Positions 53,719-63,222 of a stretch of 64,000 nucleotides of DNA are shown here, in pieces. The position numbers and the translations under genes are program-made. This DNA comes from Chloroflexota bacterium (GTDB lineage Bacteria > Chloroflexota > Anaerolineae > Promineifilales > Promineifilaceae): the NCBI GenBank assembly GCA_017993775.1, contig JAGOMA010000019.1, positions 35,955-99,954 of the forward strand, written 5' to 3'. Numbering within the stretch: the first letter of the stretch is position 1; each line of letters begins with the position of its first letter. The notes under the pieces are model-generated. The model worked only from the letters and a program-made list of their open reading frames with translations. It searched no databases and was not told where the DNA came from.

Positions 53719-55557
53719 ATGCCTTTATTACCTGGTGAAATTCTCAATACGCGATACCGCATTGTTCATTTGCTGGCGGCGGGGACTTATGGCTGCACTT
53801 ATCGGGCGCGGGATGTGGTGGAGGCGCGGGATGTGGCCATTAAGGAATACCTGGACCCGGCGGTGGAAACGCAAAAGTTGTTCCGGCAAGAAGCGCGCCG
53901 GCTGAGTGAATTGCAGCATCCGCAGTTAACGGCCGTGCGCGATCATTTCGCCCTGGAAAACGTAGGCCAATACCTCGTCAGCGACTACGTAGACGGGGTG
54001 GACTTGCAAAGTTTACTCGCCCAATACGGTCCGCTGCCTTCTGATCTGGTGATTGTGTGGCTGCAAGAAATTTGCAAACCGCTGGCCTACTTACACGGCA
54101 AAGGCCAACTGCACCTGAATATCAAACCGGCTAACATTCGGCTGACGCCCACCGGCGAGGTGTTTTTGGTGGACAGCGGCCTGCCCGGTTTGGGCGTGCG
54201 CCCGCACGACAGCGGCTTTGGCGCGCCGGAGCAGCAGGCGCGCCAGGGTGTTACGCCGGCCAGCGATATTTACAGCCTGGGCGCGACGCTTTACACACTG
54301 CTGACCGGCGGGCCGCCGCCCAACGCCCTGGCGCGAGAAAGCGGCCTGGAAGATTTGCGACCGGCGCGGGAAGCAAACCCCAATGTAGAGCCTTACCTGT
54401 CGGTGGTGGCCAACCGGGCGCTGTCTTTACGGCCGGATGTTCGCTACGACACGGCCGTCGATTTTGCCCGCGCGCTGGAACGGCCGTCTGGCCGCCCCGT
54501 CCCGGAAGTGAGCGACCTGCGCCGCACGCCTGACCCGCAAATTCTGGCGCTGCCGCCGCGCCCATTGCCAGGCCGCCGCAAACAAATCGAGCAGCGGACG
54601 ATTTGGGGGCTGTTGGCGCTGCTGGTTATTGTGCTTGCCATCGGCGTCACGTTTAGCCTGGTCAACATCAACGCCGCCGACGATACCATCGGCGAAGCTG
54701 AAGCTACGGCCACCGTCGAATCGGCCGTGGTGGCGGCGCTGACAGCCATTGCGCCCACGCCATCGCCGCTGCCGCGCCCCACGGAACTGCCCACGCCGAC
54801 GCCGCAGCCGTTCACCACGGAAACCGGGTCGCGGATGTTGTATGTGCCATCGGGCACATTTCGCATGGGGGATGATGAGGGGGAACGAGATGAACGGCCG
54901 TCGCGCCTGGTGCAGGTAGACGCCTTCTTCATCGACGAAACAGAAGTGACCGTGGGGCAGTATGCCCAGTGCGTGGACGCAGGCGCGTGCCGCGAACCAC
55001 GTGTCTCCAGTGAAAATTATTACGGCAACAGCGCCTTCAACGATTACCCGGTGATTTTTGTGAACTGGTACGATGCGCAAACGTTTTGTGAATGGCGTGG
55101 GGCGCGGCTGCCATCTGAGGCGGAATGGGAAATGGCCGCCAGTTTTGATTCGGTCGAGGCGGTGCGTTATCGCTTTCCCTGGGGTGATGCTTTTGATGGC
55201 AATAAGCTGAATTTTTGTGATGTGAATTGCACCCACACCAGCCGCGATACGAATTATAACGATGGCTATCGGTTTGCAGCGCCGGTAGGTACTTACCCGG
55301 ACGGCCGTTCGCCTTTAGGCGTCTACGATATGGCCGGAAACGTTGTCGAGTGGCTGGGTGATTGGTATGGCTTCAGTTATTACCGCGAAGGCAGCGACAA
55401 CAACCCGCTGGGACCGACGGAAGGGGAGTTTAAGGTGATTCGGGGCGGTTCGTGGCTGGCGGCGGCTGATGAAGTTGAAAATACGGCTCGCGGCTCATTC
55501 GACCCATTGGTGGCGCAGGCAAATGTTGGCTTTCGCTGTGCGATGCCGGTGCCTTAA
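53719..55557 (+). CDS. Ser/Thr kinase-like protein (catalytic Asp replaced) fused to an FGE-sulfatase domain
   Basis: The product has 612 residues. Kinase-like domain about 12-275: Gly loop LLAAGTYGCTY, Lys42 (VAIKEY), Glu58, and the segment GAPEQ (168-172). The catalytic loop reads HLNIKPANI: H132, L133, N134, so the catalytic Asp of HRD is Asn. DFG is D152-S153-G154. This predicts a pseudokinase or a very weak kinase. One membrane helix (about 297-319) and a Pro/Thr linker lead to a C-terminal FGE-sulfatase domain (about 370-612; SGTFRMGDDEG, GARLPSEAEWEMAA, YDMAGNVVEWLGDWYG, VGFRCAMP). The FGE-like part would be outside the cell. A PP2C phosphatase gene is 2 kb away. Confidence 0.88.
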   Translation: MPLLPGEILNTRYRIVHLLAAGTYGCTYRARDVVEARDVAIKEYLDPAVETQKLFRQEARRLSELQHPQLTAVRDHFALENVGQYLVSDYVDGVDLQSLLAQYGPLPSDLVIVWLQEICKPLAYLHGKGQLHLNIKPANIRLTPTGEVFLVDSGLPGLGVRPHDSGFGAPEQQARQGVTPASDIYSLGATLYTLLTGGPPPNALARESGLEDLRPAREANPNVEPYLSVVANRALSLRPDVRYDTAVDFARALERPSGRPVPEVSDLRRTPDPQILALPPRPLPGRRKQIEQRTIWGLLALLVIVLAIGVTFSLVNINAADDTIGEAEATATVESAVVAALTAIAPTPSPLPRPTELPTPTPQPFTTETGSRMLYVPSGTFRMGDDEGERDERPSRLVQVDAFFIDETEVTVGQYAQCVDAGACREPRVSSENYYGNSAFNDYPVIFVNWYDAQTFCEWRGARLPSEAEWEMAASFDSVEAVRYRFPWGDAFDGNKLNFCDVNCTHTSRDTNYNDGYRFAAPVGTYPDGRSPLGVYDMAGNVVEWLGDWYGFSYYREGSDNNPLGPTEGEFKVIRGGSWLAAADEVENTARGSFDPLVAQANVGFRCAMPVP

Positions 55558-55560
55558 AGA

Positions 55561-55596
55561 AAGACCCGAAGGGTTTTCTTCCACCCTTCGGGTCTT
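55561..55596. terminator. Bidirectional terminator between kinase-FGE gene and rnj
   Basis: A 13-bp perfect stem (55561-55573 with 55584-55596) and 10-nt loop sits four bases after one stop and six bases before the other. T-rich sequence follows on the plus side. Confidence 0.85.
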
Positions 55597-55601
55597 GTTA
55601 T

Positions 55602-57233
55602 TTATTTGAGGATGGCTTTGATGAACGGCCGTTTGCGTATTTCATCATACAGGTAACGGCTCAGGGCGCTTTCCAGTTTACCCGCCAGTCCGTCGGGGTT
55701 ATCGGCATGCTGCCGCAAAACACGGGCAATGGTTTCCTCTGCTCCTTCGCGTAGTTCCTCATCGTCCATATTGGCCAACCCCTGAGAGATAAATTCTGGC
55801 TGACCGAGCATATCGCCACGGCCGTTGGTGGCGACGACCATGATAAAGAAGCCATTCTCCGCTAGCTTTTCCCGATCGCGCACAATCGACCAACCCGTGT
55901 CGCCGACAGCCGCGCCATCCACAAAGACATACCCGCCGGGCAGGCGTGGGCAGATGGTCAGGCTGTTTTCATCCAATTCCAGCGGAGTGCCATTTTCGAC
56001 AACGGCGATATTTTCCGGCGCGATGCCCAGTTGGCGGGCCAATTCGGCGTGCTGCTTCAGGTGGCGCAGTTCGCCATGAATGGGCACCAGAAATTTGGGC
56101 CGGATCAGGTTGATCAGCAGTTTCATCTCTTCCTGGCTGGCGTGGCCGGAGACGTGGACATTGGCGATGCGTTCGTATAAAACGTTGGCGCCGCGCTGGT
56201 AGAGGCGGTTGATGGTGCGGAAAACCAGTTCTTCGTTGCCGGGGATGGGGTGGGCGGAAAAAACAATGGTATCGCCGGCATGGATGCGGAAACGGTTGTG
56301 GCGGCCGCTGGCCAATCGACCCATGACGGCCGAAGGCTCGCCCTGGGAGCCGGTGGCCATGATGACGACCTGGCTGTCGGGCAGGTTGGCTGTCAGGCTG
56401 ACATCAATGAGCAGGTCGTCGGGGATGTTGAGGTAGCCGAGGCGGGAGGCCATTTTGGTGTTTTCACGCATGGAGCGGCCGGTGATGGCGAGTTTACGGC
56501 CGTATTTCTGCGCCATGTCCGCCACTTGTTGGATGCGCGAGATGAGGGAGGCGAAGGTCGCCACGATGATCCGGCCTTCGGCCTTGCGGAATAAATCGTC
56601 GAAAGCTTCGGCGACGACCATTTCTGAGGGTGTCCAACCCGGGCGGTCGGCATTGGTGCTGTCGGCGAGCAGGCAGAGGACGCCGCGTTCTGAAAATTCG
56701 GCCAGTTTGGCGAAGTCGGGCGGCCAACCATCGGCGGGCGTATGGTCGAATTTGTAGTCGCCGGTATGGACGATGAGGCCGACGGGTGTGGTGATGCCAA
56801 AACCGACGCAGTCGGGGATGCTGTGGGCCACGTGGAAGGGCTCGACTTTAAAGGAACCGATGTACAGTGTTTCACCCGCTTGAATTTCGACGATATCCAC
56901 GCGCTCGCGGACAGTTTGGCGCAGTTTGACTTCAATAAGTCCGGCGGTGAGCGGGGTGGCGTAGATGGGGGCGCTGAGGTGTTCCATGAGGTGGGGTAGA
57001 GCGCCGACGTGATCTTCGTGGCCGTGGGTGACGAGGATGCCGAGGACGTTGTCGAGTTTGTCCATGAGGTACTTGAAGTCGGGGATGATGAGGTCGATGC
57101 CGAGCATGTCGTTTTCGGGGAACATGACGCCGGCGTCGATGATGAGAATTTCATCTTGGTATTCGATGACGGTCATGTTTTTGCCGATTTCGCCAAGGCC
57201 GCCGAGGGGAAGTATGCGTAATTTTGAATCCAT
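55602..57233 (-). CDS. rnj: Ribonuclease J
   Basis: The product has 543 residues, typical for RNase J, a metallo-beta-lactamase-fold exo/endoribonuclease of mRNA decay and rRNA maturation. The beta-CASP core has THGHEDHVGALPHL (HxHxDH motif), HTGDYKFDHTP and, near 385, VSGHASQEEMKLLINLIRPKFLVPIHGE. The N-terminus LRILPLGGLGEIGKNMTVIEYQ is canonical. A phosphatase gene lies 236 bases upstream on the same strand; that gap (57234-57468) shows no gene, only two ACGGCCGT copies. Confidence 0.95.
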   Translation of the reverse strand: MDSKLRILPLGGLGEIGKNMTVIEYQDEILIIDAGVMFPENDMLGIDLIIPDFKYLMDKLDNVLGILVTHGHEDHVGALPHLMEHLSAPIYATPLTAGLIEVKLRQTVRERVDIVEIQAGETLYIGSFKVEPFHVAHSIPDCVGFGITTPVGLIVHTGDYKFDHTPADGWPPDFAKLAEFSERGVLCLLADSTNADRPGWTPSEMVVAEAFDDLFRKAEGRIIVATFASLISRIQQVADMAQKYGRKLAITGRSMRENTKMASRLGYLNIPDDLLIDVSLTANLPDSQVVIMATGSQGEPSAVMGRLASGRHNRFRIHAGDTIVFSAHPIPGNEELVFRTINRLYQRGANVLYERIANVHVSGHASQEEMKLLINLIRPKFLVPIHGELRHLKQHAELARQLGIAPENIAVVENGTPLELDENSLTICPRLPGGYVFVDGAAVGDTGWSIVRDREKLAENGFFIMVVATNGRGDMLGQPEFISQGLANMDDEELREGAEETIARVLRQHADNPDGLAGKLESALSRYLYDEIRKRPFIKAILK

Positions 57234-57468
57234 AAGTCCTCCGTATGGGTCGATAATTAAGGTGTTGGGTGAATAAAAATTATTTAACTGTGGGGGTCAG
57301 CCGGAAATGGGCGTGGGCTGAAACGCACAGATTCAAGTCGGTTTAAGATTTTCGGGGTATTTTGGGAAGTATGCGGACGGCCGTTTCTATTATTGCCACT
57401 GTGTCTGATCATCGGGTGTTTTGTGTGGTGGTTTGATGGCAAGGGAACGGCTGATGGTTGACGGCCGT

Positions 57469-58395
57469 TCAGGTGAATAACCAGGCCCATAGCGTGATAA
57501 TTAGAAAGGTTTGTAAAATGGATAAGGCAACGGTTAGGCCCCACAGGTTTTTGGGCTTGGTCAGGTTGGTGGAGGTGTTTGGTGAGGCAACGACGGCCGT
57601 TGGGATGGGTTGTGTTTGGGAAACGGCCGTGTCCAGAGGGATGTCATAACACAAAATGGCGGCCGAGATATTGTCCTGACCGCCCCGGCTGTTGGCCAGT
57701 TCGATTAAATTTTGGGTTGCCAGCGCTGGTTCTGCGGCTGTGACCATTTCTTCCAGCTCGTCGTCGGTGACGTGGCGGATCAGGCCATCGGAGCAAAGCA
57801 GGATCACGTCGCCGCGCTGCATCGGTTTCTCGAATAGGTCGATTTTAGGTGTTTTTTCAGACCCCAGGCTGTATAAGATGACGTTGCGGCGGGGATGGAA
57901 TTCGGCTTCTTCGGCGGTGATGGCTCCTTCTTCCAATAATTTGGCGACGAGGCTTTGGTCCTTGGTGATTTGTTGGATACGGCCGTTGCGCCACAAATAT
58001 CCCCGACTATCGCCTACATTGGCAAAATAAGCATTTTCGCCTTGAAACACCACGGCGACCATGGTGGTGGCCATGCGGCTGTTGCCATCACGTTCGGCGA
58101 CCATTTGGCGCAGGTCTGTATTGGCGGCTTGCATGGCATCGACCAGGCGGTGTCCCCAGTTCGGATTGTTGGCGGTTGCCAGGTAATGGTGGAGGGTTCG
58201 TTCGCTGGCAAATTGGCTGGCGATTTCGCCGGCATCGGCCCCGCCGACGCCATCGGCGACAATGTATAACCACCCATTCTGGGCTTCATCGTCGCCATCG
58301 ATGGGTTCCCTATAGGTGATAAAGTCTTCGTTTTGGGTGCGGACGCGGCCAACATCTGTCCGAAGAAAGGCGTTGATTCGTCTGGGTATGCTCAT
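57469..58395 (-). CDS. PP2C-type Ser/Thr protein phosphatase with C-terminal membrane helix
   Basis: The product has 308 residues. PPM/PP2C motifs are in order: DVGRVRTQNEDF (with the metal-binding Asp), YIVADGVGGADAGEIAS, ILLCSDGLIRHVTDDEL and SRGGQDNISAAIL. A low-complexity tail leads to one membrane helix at the C-terminus (LSILQTFLIITLWAWLF). This is an anchored cytoplasmic phosphatase, likely opposing Ser/Thr kinases. I chose ATG 58395 because it starts just before the domain; the upstream frame to 58431 is possible. No clear ribosome site. Confidence 0.88.
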   Translation of the reverse strand: MSIPRRINAFLRTDVGRVRTQNEDFITYREPIDGDDEAQNGWLYIVADGVGGADAGEIASQFASERTLHHYLATANNPNWGHRLVDAMQAANTDLRQMVAERDGNSRMATTMVAVVFQGENAYFANVGDSRGYLWRNGRIQQITKDQSLVAKLLEEGAITAEEAEFHPRRNVILYSLGSEKTPKIDLFEKPMQRGDVILLCSDGLIRHVTDDELEEMVTAAEPALATQNLIELANSRGGQDNISAAILCYDIPLDTAVSQTQPIPTAVVASPNTSTNLTKPKNLWGLTVALSILQTFLIITLWAWLFT

Positions 58396-58455
58396 GGTGT
58401 GGACTATATACAGAAATGCCGGGAAGGGCAAGCGGTCGCAGGAAGTTAGGTGGAA

Positions 58456-59175
58456 TCACATAGTAACCAGAAGGTAGATTAAAAAGAGACCAACCAGCAC
58501 AGACAAGATGATGAGAGCGCCCAGGACCAGATTCATTTGGGATCCCTGTTTCTTTTTCTGTGGGGCTGGCTGCTTTTTGCTGGCGGGGGCTGGTTTAGGG
58601 CTGGGTTCGGGTTTTGTTTCCGCCACGGCCGTTTGGGGAGTAGTTTGTTTTTCATCGTTAGAATCAGCGAAGATATCGACCAGCATTTGTGGCTCTTCGG
58701 CGGATGGTTCGAGAGCTTCTTTTTCTTCTTGTTGCCATTCGTCTAAGACGCTTTCTTGCAGCCAATCCGGCAGCTCGTCTTCTTCATCCAGATCGGTCTG
58801 GGCAGGTTCCGAGCTTGTCCAGTCTACTTCTGCGAAGGAATTGTCCGGCAGATCGTCACCCATCCAATCGGGCAGTGAATCGCTGCTTTCTTGGTCGGCC
58901 AGATTGGCATCGGTGGGAGAGAAGGTGGGGGTGGGGGAAACGGCCGTTGTCAGGGCGGCTAATTTTTCCTGTGCTTTCTCGTGGTTGGGATCAATAGCCA
59001 GTACCCGATTCAGGTAAGTGATTTGCTTTTCCTCTGAATCGACCAGGAGACTTAGCAGATACCATGCCTGTGTGTTTTCTGGGTCTTCCTGCAAACTTTG
59101 GCTGAGCAGATATTGCGCTTTTTTGTTATCGCCGCTGCGGGCGGCCACGATGGCTTGTTGTAATTTTTGGTTCAT
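58456..59175 (-). CDS. TPR-containing membrane-anchored protein
   Basis: The product has 239 residues. Two TPR-like helix pairs (about 1-75; AIVAARSGDNKKAQYLLSQSLQEDPENTQAWYLL, then YLNRVLAIDPNHEKAQEKL) precede an acidic linker (Glu/Asp/Gln-rich), a Lys/Pro stretch (KPAPASKKQPAPQKKKQG) and a C-terminal membrane helix. Topology suggests a cytoplasmic TPR domain with C-terminal anchor. ATG 59175 has GGGGAA upstream, preferred to GTG 59190. It lies upstream of the PP2C gene on the same strand. Confidence 0.75.
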   Translation of the reverse strand: MNQKLQQAIVAARSGDNKKAQYLLSQSLQEDPENTQAWYLLSLLVDSEEKQITYLNRVLAIDPNHEKAQEKLAALTTAVSPTPTFSPTDANLADQESSDSLPDWMGDDLPDNSFAEVDWTSSEPAQTDLDEEDELPDWLQESVLDEWQQEEKEALEPSAEEPQMLVDIFADSNDEKQTTPQTAVAETKPEPSPKPAPASKKQPAPQKKKQGSQMNLVLGALIILSVLVGLFLIYLLVTM

Positions 59176-59271
59176 CTTTTCCCCACTCACAATTAATGGT
59201 TAAACGGTATCCAATTATCGATTAACTTCTGGCTAACTATCAAACCATAGGTTCGCCTTATGTCAAACATT

Positions 59272-59952
59272 TTAGCACGACTCCGGGGATTTATCGAGAA
59301 GTTGGGTGAAAATTGGACAGGGGTAATCTTGACTGGCGAGGTGATGGGCGGCATGAACGGCCGTTAAATCCGCCCGCCGTGGCAAGCCCAGGTTATCCAA
59401 AGTGCGCACAAGTTCACAAATAGAGAGTCCCATGACGGCCGTGTAACACCCGGACAGGGCTGCGACTGGTTGAAAGATGGGATGTTGAATGCCGTACGCG
59501 CCTGCTTTGTCCAGGGGGTCGCCGCTGGCGACATAGGCGTCAATTTCCGCATCGGAATAATGACGCATGGTGACAACGGCCGTATTCACCCGTTTCAACA
59601 TCTGTCCGGAGCGTAAATCTAACACAACCATGCCCGTATGTACCTCGTGCTGCCGGTTACGCAGTGCCGCCAGCATCTCAACGGCTTCTCGGGCATCAAT
59701 TGGTTTACCCAGCATCTGCTGGTTCAAAGCGACGGTTGTATCGGCGGCTACAATCAGCGTCTGTTGTGGCACTGTGTGGCGCTGGGCAATGGCGCTGGCT
59801 TTGAGAACGGCCGTTTCCACTACATTCACCGCCGGGTCCGGATGCGTCACACTGCGCTCATCCACATCCGCCACCTGCACCTCAACCGGGTACCCGGCCA
59901 ACTGAATCAATTCCTGCCGCCTGGGAGACTGCGAGGCCAAAATCAACTGCAT
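59272..59952 (-). CDS. Maf-family nucleoside triphosphate pyrophosphatase
   Basis: The product has 226 residues. The family start LILASQSPRRQELIQLAGYPVEV is intact, as are VDERSV, VAADTTVALNQQMLGKP and DKAGAYGIQHP. Maf proteins hydrolyse non-canonical or specific nucleoside triphosphates to monophosphates and pyrophosphate. ATG 59952 has AGAGGGAA upstream; the frame extends to 60006 but without family sequence. The C-terminal 30 residues extend beyond a typical Maf end. It lies downstream of rplL after a terminator. Confidence 0.92.
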   Translation of the reverse strand: MQLILASQSPRRQELIQLAGYPVEVQVADVDERSVTHPDPAVNVVETAVLKASAIAQRHTVPQQTLIVAADTTVALNQQMLGKPIDAREAVEMLAALRNRQHEVHTGMVVLDLRSGQMLKRVNTAVVTMRHYSDAEIDAYVASGDPLDKAGAYGIQHPIFQPVAALSGCYTAVMGLSICELVRTLDNLGLPRRADLTAVHAAHHLASQDYPCPIFTQLLDKSPESC

Positions 59953-59991
59953 GTGTTCCCTCTTACCTGGCACGCCCGCGATAACAAAAAA

Positions 59992-60015
59992 GGCCAACTC
60001 TAACAAGAGTTGGCC
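59992..60015 (-). terminator. Terminator of the rplJ-rplL transcript
   Basis: A perfect 9-bp stem (59992-60000 with 60007-60015) with six-base loop; on the minus strand a run of T follows directly. It lies 28 bases after the rplL stop. Confidence 0.88.
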
Positions 60016-60042
60016 CTTCTATTCATTCGCTGAAGCGCCTGC

Positions 60043-60423
60043 TTATTTCAATTCGATGACAGCGCCGGCTTCTTCCAATTTCGCCTTCGCATCAGTCGCG
60101 GCTTCTTTGGAAACGCCTTCCATCACCGTGCCCAAACCATCGACAACTTCCTTGGCTTCTTTCAGGCCCAGACCAGTCAGAGCGCGCACTTCTTTAATAA
60201 CGTTGATCTTCTTCGGACCAATGTCCTTAATGATCACGTTGAATTCAGTTTGCTCTTCTTCTTCAACGGCCGCTTCGCCGCTGCCCATCATCGGCATCAT
60301 GCCCATGGCCATCGGTGCAGCAGCGCTAACGCCCCATTTTTCTTCCAACATTTTTGCCAGTTCAGCCGCTTCCATCAGGTTGAGACTGCTCAGTTCTTCT
60401 ACGATTTTAGCTAAATCCGCCAT
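60043..60423 (-). CDS. rplL: Ribosomal protein L7/L12
   Basis: The product has 126 residues. The N-terminal dimer helix ([24 protein letters not shown]), an Ala/Met/Gly hinge ([20 protein letters not shown]) and the C-terminal factor-binding domain ([36 protein letters not shown]) are all present. It forms the ribosomal stalk on L10 and recruits elongation factors. It lies 55 bases after rplJ. Confidence 0.97.
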   Translation of the reverse strand: MADLAKIVEELSSLNLMEAAELAKMLEEKWGVSAAAPMAMGMMPMMGSGEAAVEEEEQTEFNVIIKDIGPKKINVIKEVRALTGLGLKEAKEVVDGLGTVMEGVSKEAATDAKAKLEEAGAVIELK

Positions 60424-60478
60424 TTTAATGATCCTCCAAATTGAGTTCTATTTGAAATTCAACAACAAAAACGAATGA

Positions 60479-61015
60479 TTAAGCCGCTTCCGCCGCTTCT
60501 TCACTCTTGGCGTAGGCATCAATAACATTGATAACCTGACGCACACCATTGGTAATTACAGATGCGATATTGGTTGCCGGAGCATTGATTAACCCAATCA
60601 ACTGCCCTCTCAGCACATCAAGCGACGGCAGTTTAGCCAGGGCTTCTACATCCGCACTCGTCAAAATACGCCCACTTAAAATTGCCCCACGAACGATCAA
60701 TTTATCGTCTGTTTTGGCAAAATCCACTAGAGTTTTAGCCATGGTTGGCACTTCACTAAGCGCAAAACCAGTGGCAATTTGCCCTTTCAGGATTTCTTCG
60801 GGAACAGGATGGTTGGTTTGTTCCAGAGCAATTTTGAGCAAGGTGTTTTTGGTGATGTGGAAAGAACCCTCAGCTTTGGCTACCTCGTCACGCAGAGCTT
60901 CCATTTTTTTGACGTTCATACCTTTGTATTCAGTCATAAAAATGGCGCGGCTATCGTTGATAAGCTCTGTATATTGCGCTACCAATTCGTCTTTACGAGC
61001 TTTTGATATTGCCAA
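60479..61015 (-). CDS. rplJ: Ribosomal protein L10
   Basis: The product has 178 residues. Family blocks are DELVAQYTELINDSRAIFMTEYKGM and FHITKNTLLKIALEQ. L10 binds 23S rRNA and anchors L7/L12. Start ATG 61015 has AAGGAGGTGA upstream. The 230-base leader contains a hairpin with T run (61048-61075), the usual place for L10 feedback or attenuation. Confidence 0.95.
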   Translation of the reverse strand: MAISKARKDELVAQYTELINDSRAIFMTEYKGMNVKKMEALRDEVAKAEGSFHITKNTLLKIALEQTNHPVPEEILKGQIATGFALSEVPTMAKTLVDFAKTDDKLIVRGAILSGRILTSADVEALAKLPSLDVLRGQLIGLINAPATNIASVITNGVRQVINVIDAYAKSEEAAEAA

Positions 61016-61047
61016 AGGATGTCACCTCCTTACCAGAATAAATAAAA

Positions 61048-61075
61048 AATCCTCGCACAAGCCTGTGCGAGGATT
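61048..61075 (-). promoter_or_regulatory. Attenuator-like hairpin in the rplJ leader
   Basis: A 12-bp perfect stem (61048-61059 with 61064-61075) and 4-nt loop is followed on the minus strand by TTTTTATTTATT, just upstream of the rplJ ribosome site. It can reduce read-through from rplA into rplJ. The rest of the leader (61076-61245) is where an L10 binding fold would be expected; no gene is seen. Confidence 0.7.
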
Positions 61076-61245
61076 CTAATTGACGCATACAACCTGCGCC
61101 CGCAGGCACAGCGAATGAATGACTCAGTTTGAACCCCCACCTCGGCTGGCTGATTTAAGGCCTGAACAATTTGTTCATGACGGCCACCAACTGTCTACAG
61201 TAGGAAAGGTTGATGTTACCAACTCTTTAATGAGCAGGTGGTATT

Positions 61246-61947
61246 TTACAACGTTGCTTCCGTTACATCAAGCCGAATTCCAGGCCCCATAGCATTGGCT
61301 ACGGTCAGGCGACGAATGTAAGTGCCTTTGGCGGCAGACGGCCGTGCGCGTTTAATCGCATCAATAACTGTTTGTAAATTCTCGCGCAACTGCTCTTCTG
61401 TAAAGCTGGCTTTGCCAATGGGCGCGTGCACATTGGATGTCCGGTCTACGCGGAATTCCACACGACCAGCTTTCGCTTCTTCGATCAGCCGCGGCAGATC
61501 CGGGCCAGGCGCCACTGTGCCGGCCTTGGGGTTAGGCATCAACCCGCGCGGACCCAGGATACGACCCAGGCGGCCCACCTTGCCCATCATTTGCGGCACA
61601 GCAATGGCCACATCAAAGTCCGTCCAACCGGCCTGGATTTTCTTGACCATTTCGTCGTCGGCAATGAAATCAGCGCCCGCTTCTTCAGCCAGACGCGCAT
61701 CTTCGCCTTCGGCAAAAACCAGTACACGTACAGTTTTGCCCAGACCATGGGGCAGCAGAACAACATCACGAACTTGCTGGTCAGCGTGGCGCGGATCCAC
61801 ACCCAGACGAAAATGAACTTCTACAGTCGGATCAAAGTTCGTGTAAACTGTCTCTTTGACCAATTTGATCGCTTCTTCGCGGCTATAGAACTTATCGCGG
61901 TCCACTTTGGCGGCCGCTGCCAGATATTTACGTCCTCGTTTTGGCAT
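61246..61947 (-). CDS. rplA: Ribosomal protein L1
   Basis: The product has 233 residues. Typical marks are [28 protein letters not shown], the block [22 protein letters not shown] and [20 protein letters not shown]1 forms the mobile stalk near the ribosomal E site and binds its own mRNA. It follows rplK by 58 bases. Confidence 0.97.
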   Translation of the reverse strand: MPKRGRKYLAAAAKVDRDKFYSREEAIKLVKETVYTNFDPTVEVHFRLGVDPRHADQQVRDVVLLPHGLGKTVRVLVFAEGEDARLAEEAGADFIADDEMVKKIQAGWTDFDVAIAVPQMMGKVGRLGRILGPRGLMPNPKAGTVAPGPDLPRLIEEAKAGRVEFRVDRTSNVHAPIGKASFTEEQLRENLQTVIDAIKRARPSAAKGTYIRRLTVANAMGPGIRLDVTEATL

Positions 61948-62005
61948 GATTGCTCCTTGTGGTTTTATCGAACTGAGAAAAAGGTTCTCCCACGTTTATA
62001 AACTA

Positions 62006-62431
62006 TTACTTCTCGATGGTGATGCCCATACTGCGAGCAGTACCGGCGATAATATTCATCGCGCTCTCAACGTCACGCGCGTTAAGATCTTTCAATTTGA
62101 TCTCGGCAATTTCCCGCAGCTGATCTTGGGAGATCGTGCCAGCTTTGTCACGGTTCGGTACGGCTGAACCGCGTTTTACACCGGCCGCTTTGCGAAGCAG
62201 GTCGGCGGCGGGAGATGTTTTCAAGACAAAGTTGAAACTGCCATCTTGAAAAACTGTTACTTCAACCGGAACAACCTGACCGACCATGTTCGAAGTTTTG
62301 GCATTATATTCCTTGCAAAATTGCATCAGGTTAATGCCGTGGGGGCCAAGCGCCGTGCCAACTGGGGGAGCTGGATTGGCCTTGCCACCGTTTATCTGAA
62401 TTTTTACTACTGCCTTAATTTTCTTTGCCAT
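62006..62431 (-). CDS. rplK: Ribosomal protein L11
   Basis: The product has 141 residues. The N-terminal domain ([38 protein letters not shown]) and the rRNA-binding C-terminal domain ([43 protein letters not shown]) are complete. It helps form the GTPase-associated centre. It is in the standard nusG-rplK-rplA order. Confidence 0.97.
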   Translation of the reverse strand: MAKKIKAVVKIQINGGKANPAPPVGTALGPHGINLMQFCKEYNAKTSNMVGQVVPVEVTVFQDGSFNFVLKTSPAADLLRKAAGVKRGSAVPNRDKAGTISQDQLREIAEIKLKDLNARDVESAMNIIAGTARSMGITIEK

Positions 62432-62561
62432 TTCATTCTCCTTGGAGTCCAGGCGCCTATATTAGTAGGCTCCTCCTAACATGAAACAATGAATTGTGAT
62501 GGCGCCAAAGCATCGATCACAATTCATCGTTTGCTAAAAGATGAAGGTTATTGGAATGATA

Positions 62562-63176
62562 TTAAACTTTTTCGACGTGCAAGAAGTCTAGTTCAACCGG
62601 AGTTTCCCGGCCAAAAAAGGAGACCATGACACGCACTTTGGCTTTTTCCTGGTCTATTTCAGACACAGTGCCAATAAAATCAGCGAACGGACCTGTTCCA
62701 ATTCGTACCTTTTCGCCGATCTGGAAATCAAATTTAACTTTGGGCGCTTCGGCTTCCATGCGGTTCATAATTTTGGCTACTTCTTCAGGACGCAAGGGGG
62801 TAGGGTCATTGCCCATGCCCACAAAACCGGTGACGCCTGGGGTATTACGAACAACATACCAGGAATCTTCGTCCAGAAGCATTTGTACCAAAATATAACC
62901 AGGGAAAACGCGGCGTTCTACAGTTCGCCGTTTGCCATCTTTGATCTCGATTTCTTCTTCGGTGGGGACAACGACATCGAAAATTTTGTCTTGCATGCCC
63001 ATGGTTTCGATACGTTGCTCGATGCTATGCCGCACTTTGTTTTCATAGCCGGAATAGCAGTGAACGACGTACCAGTAACGGCCGTCATCCCCGATGTGTT
63101 CATCTACCTGTTGTATCAGCGTGTTGCTATTCAACAGATCGAGATCGTTTGCTTCATCATTCATCATATCACTCAT
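62562..63176 (-). CDS. nusG: Transcription termination/antitermination protein NusG
   Basis: The product has 204 residues. The NGN domain begins RYWYVVHCYSGYENKVRHSIEQRI with VFPGYILVQM and NTPGVTGFVG, followed by a C-terminal KOW domain (GEKVRIGTGPFADFIGTVSEID). An acidic 35-residue N-terminal extension precedes NGN. Several starts (GTG 63182, ATG 63176, ATG 63167) are possible; I chose ATG 63176. It links RNA polymerase to ribosomes or Rho. Confidence 0.95.
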   Translation of the reverse strand: MSDMMNDEANDLDLLNSNTLIQQVDEHIGDDGRYWYVVHCYSGYENKVRHSIEQRIETMGMQDKIFDVVVPTEEEIEIKDGKRRTVERRVFPGYILVQMLLDEDSWYVVRNTPGVTGFVGMGNDPTPLRPEEVAKIMNRMEAEAPKVKFDFQIGEKVRIGTGPFADFIGTVSEIDQEKAKVRVMVSFFGRETPVELDFLHVEKV

Positions 63177-63222
63177 CACCACAATACCTGTCCAGGCTTG
63201 CTCGTATCACGTGCATAAAAAC

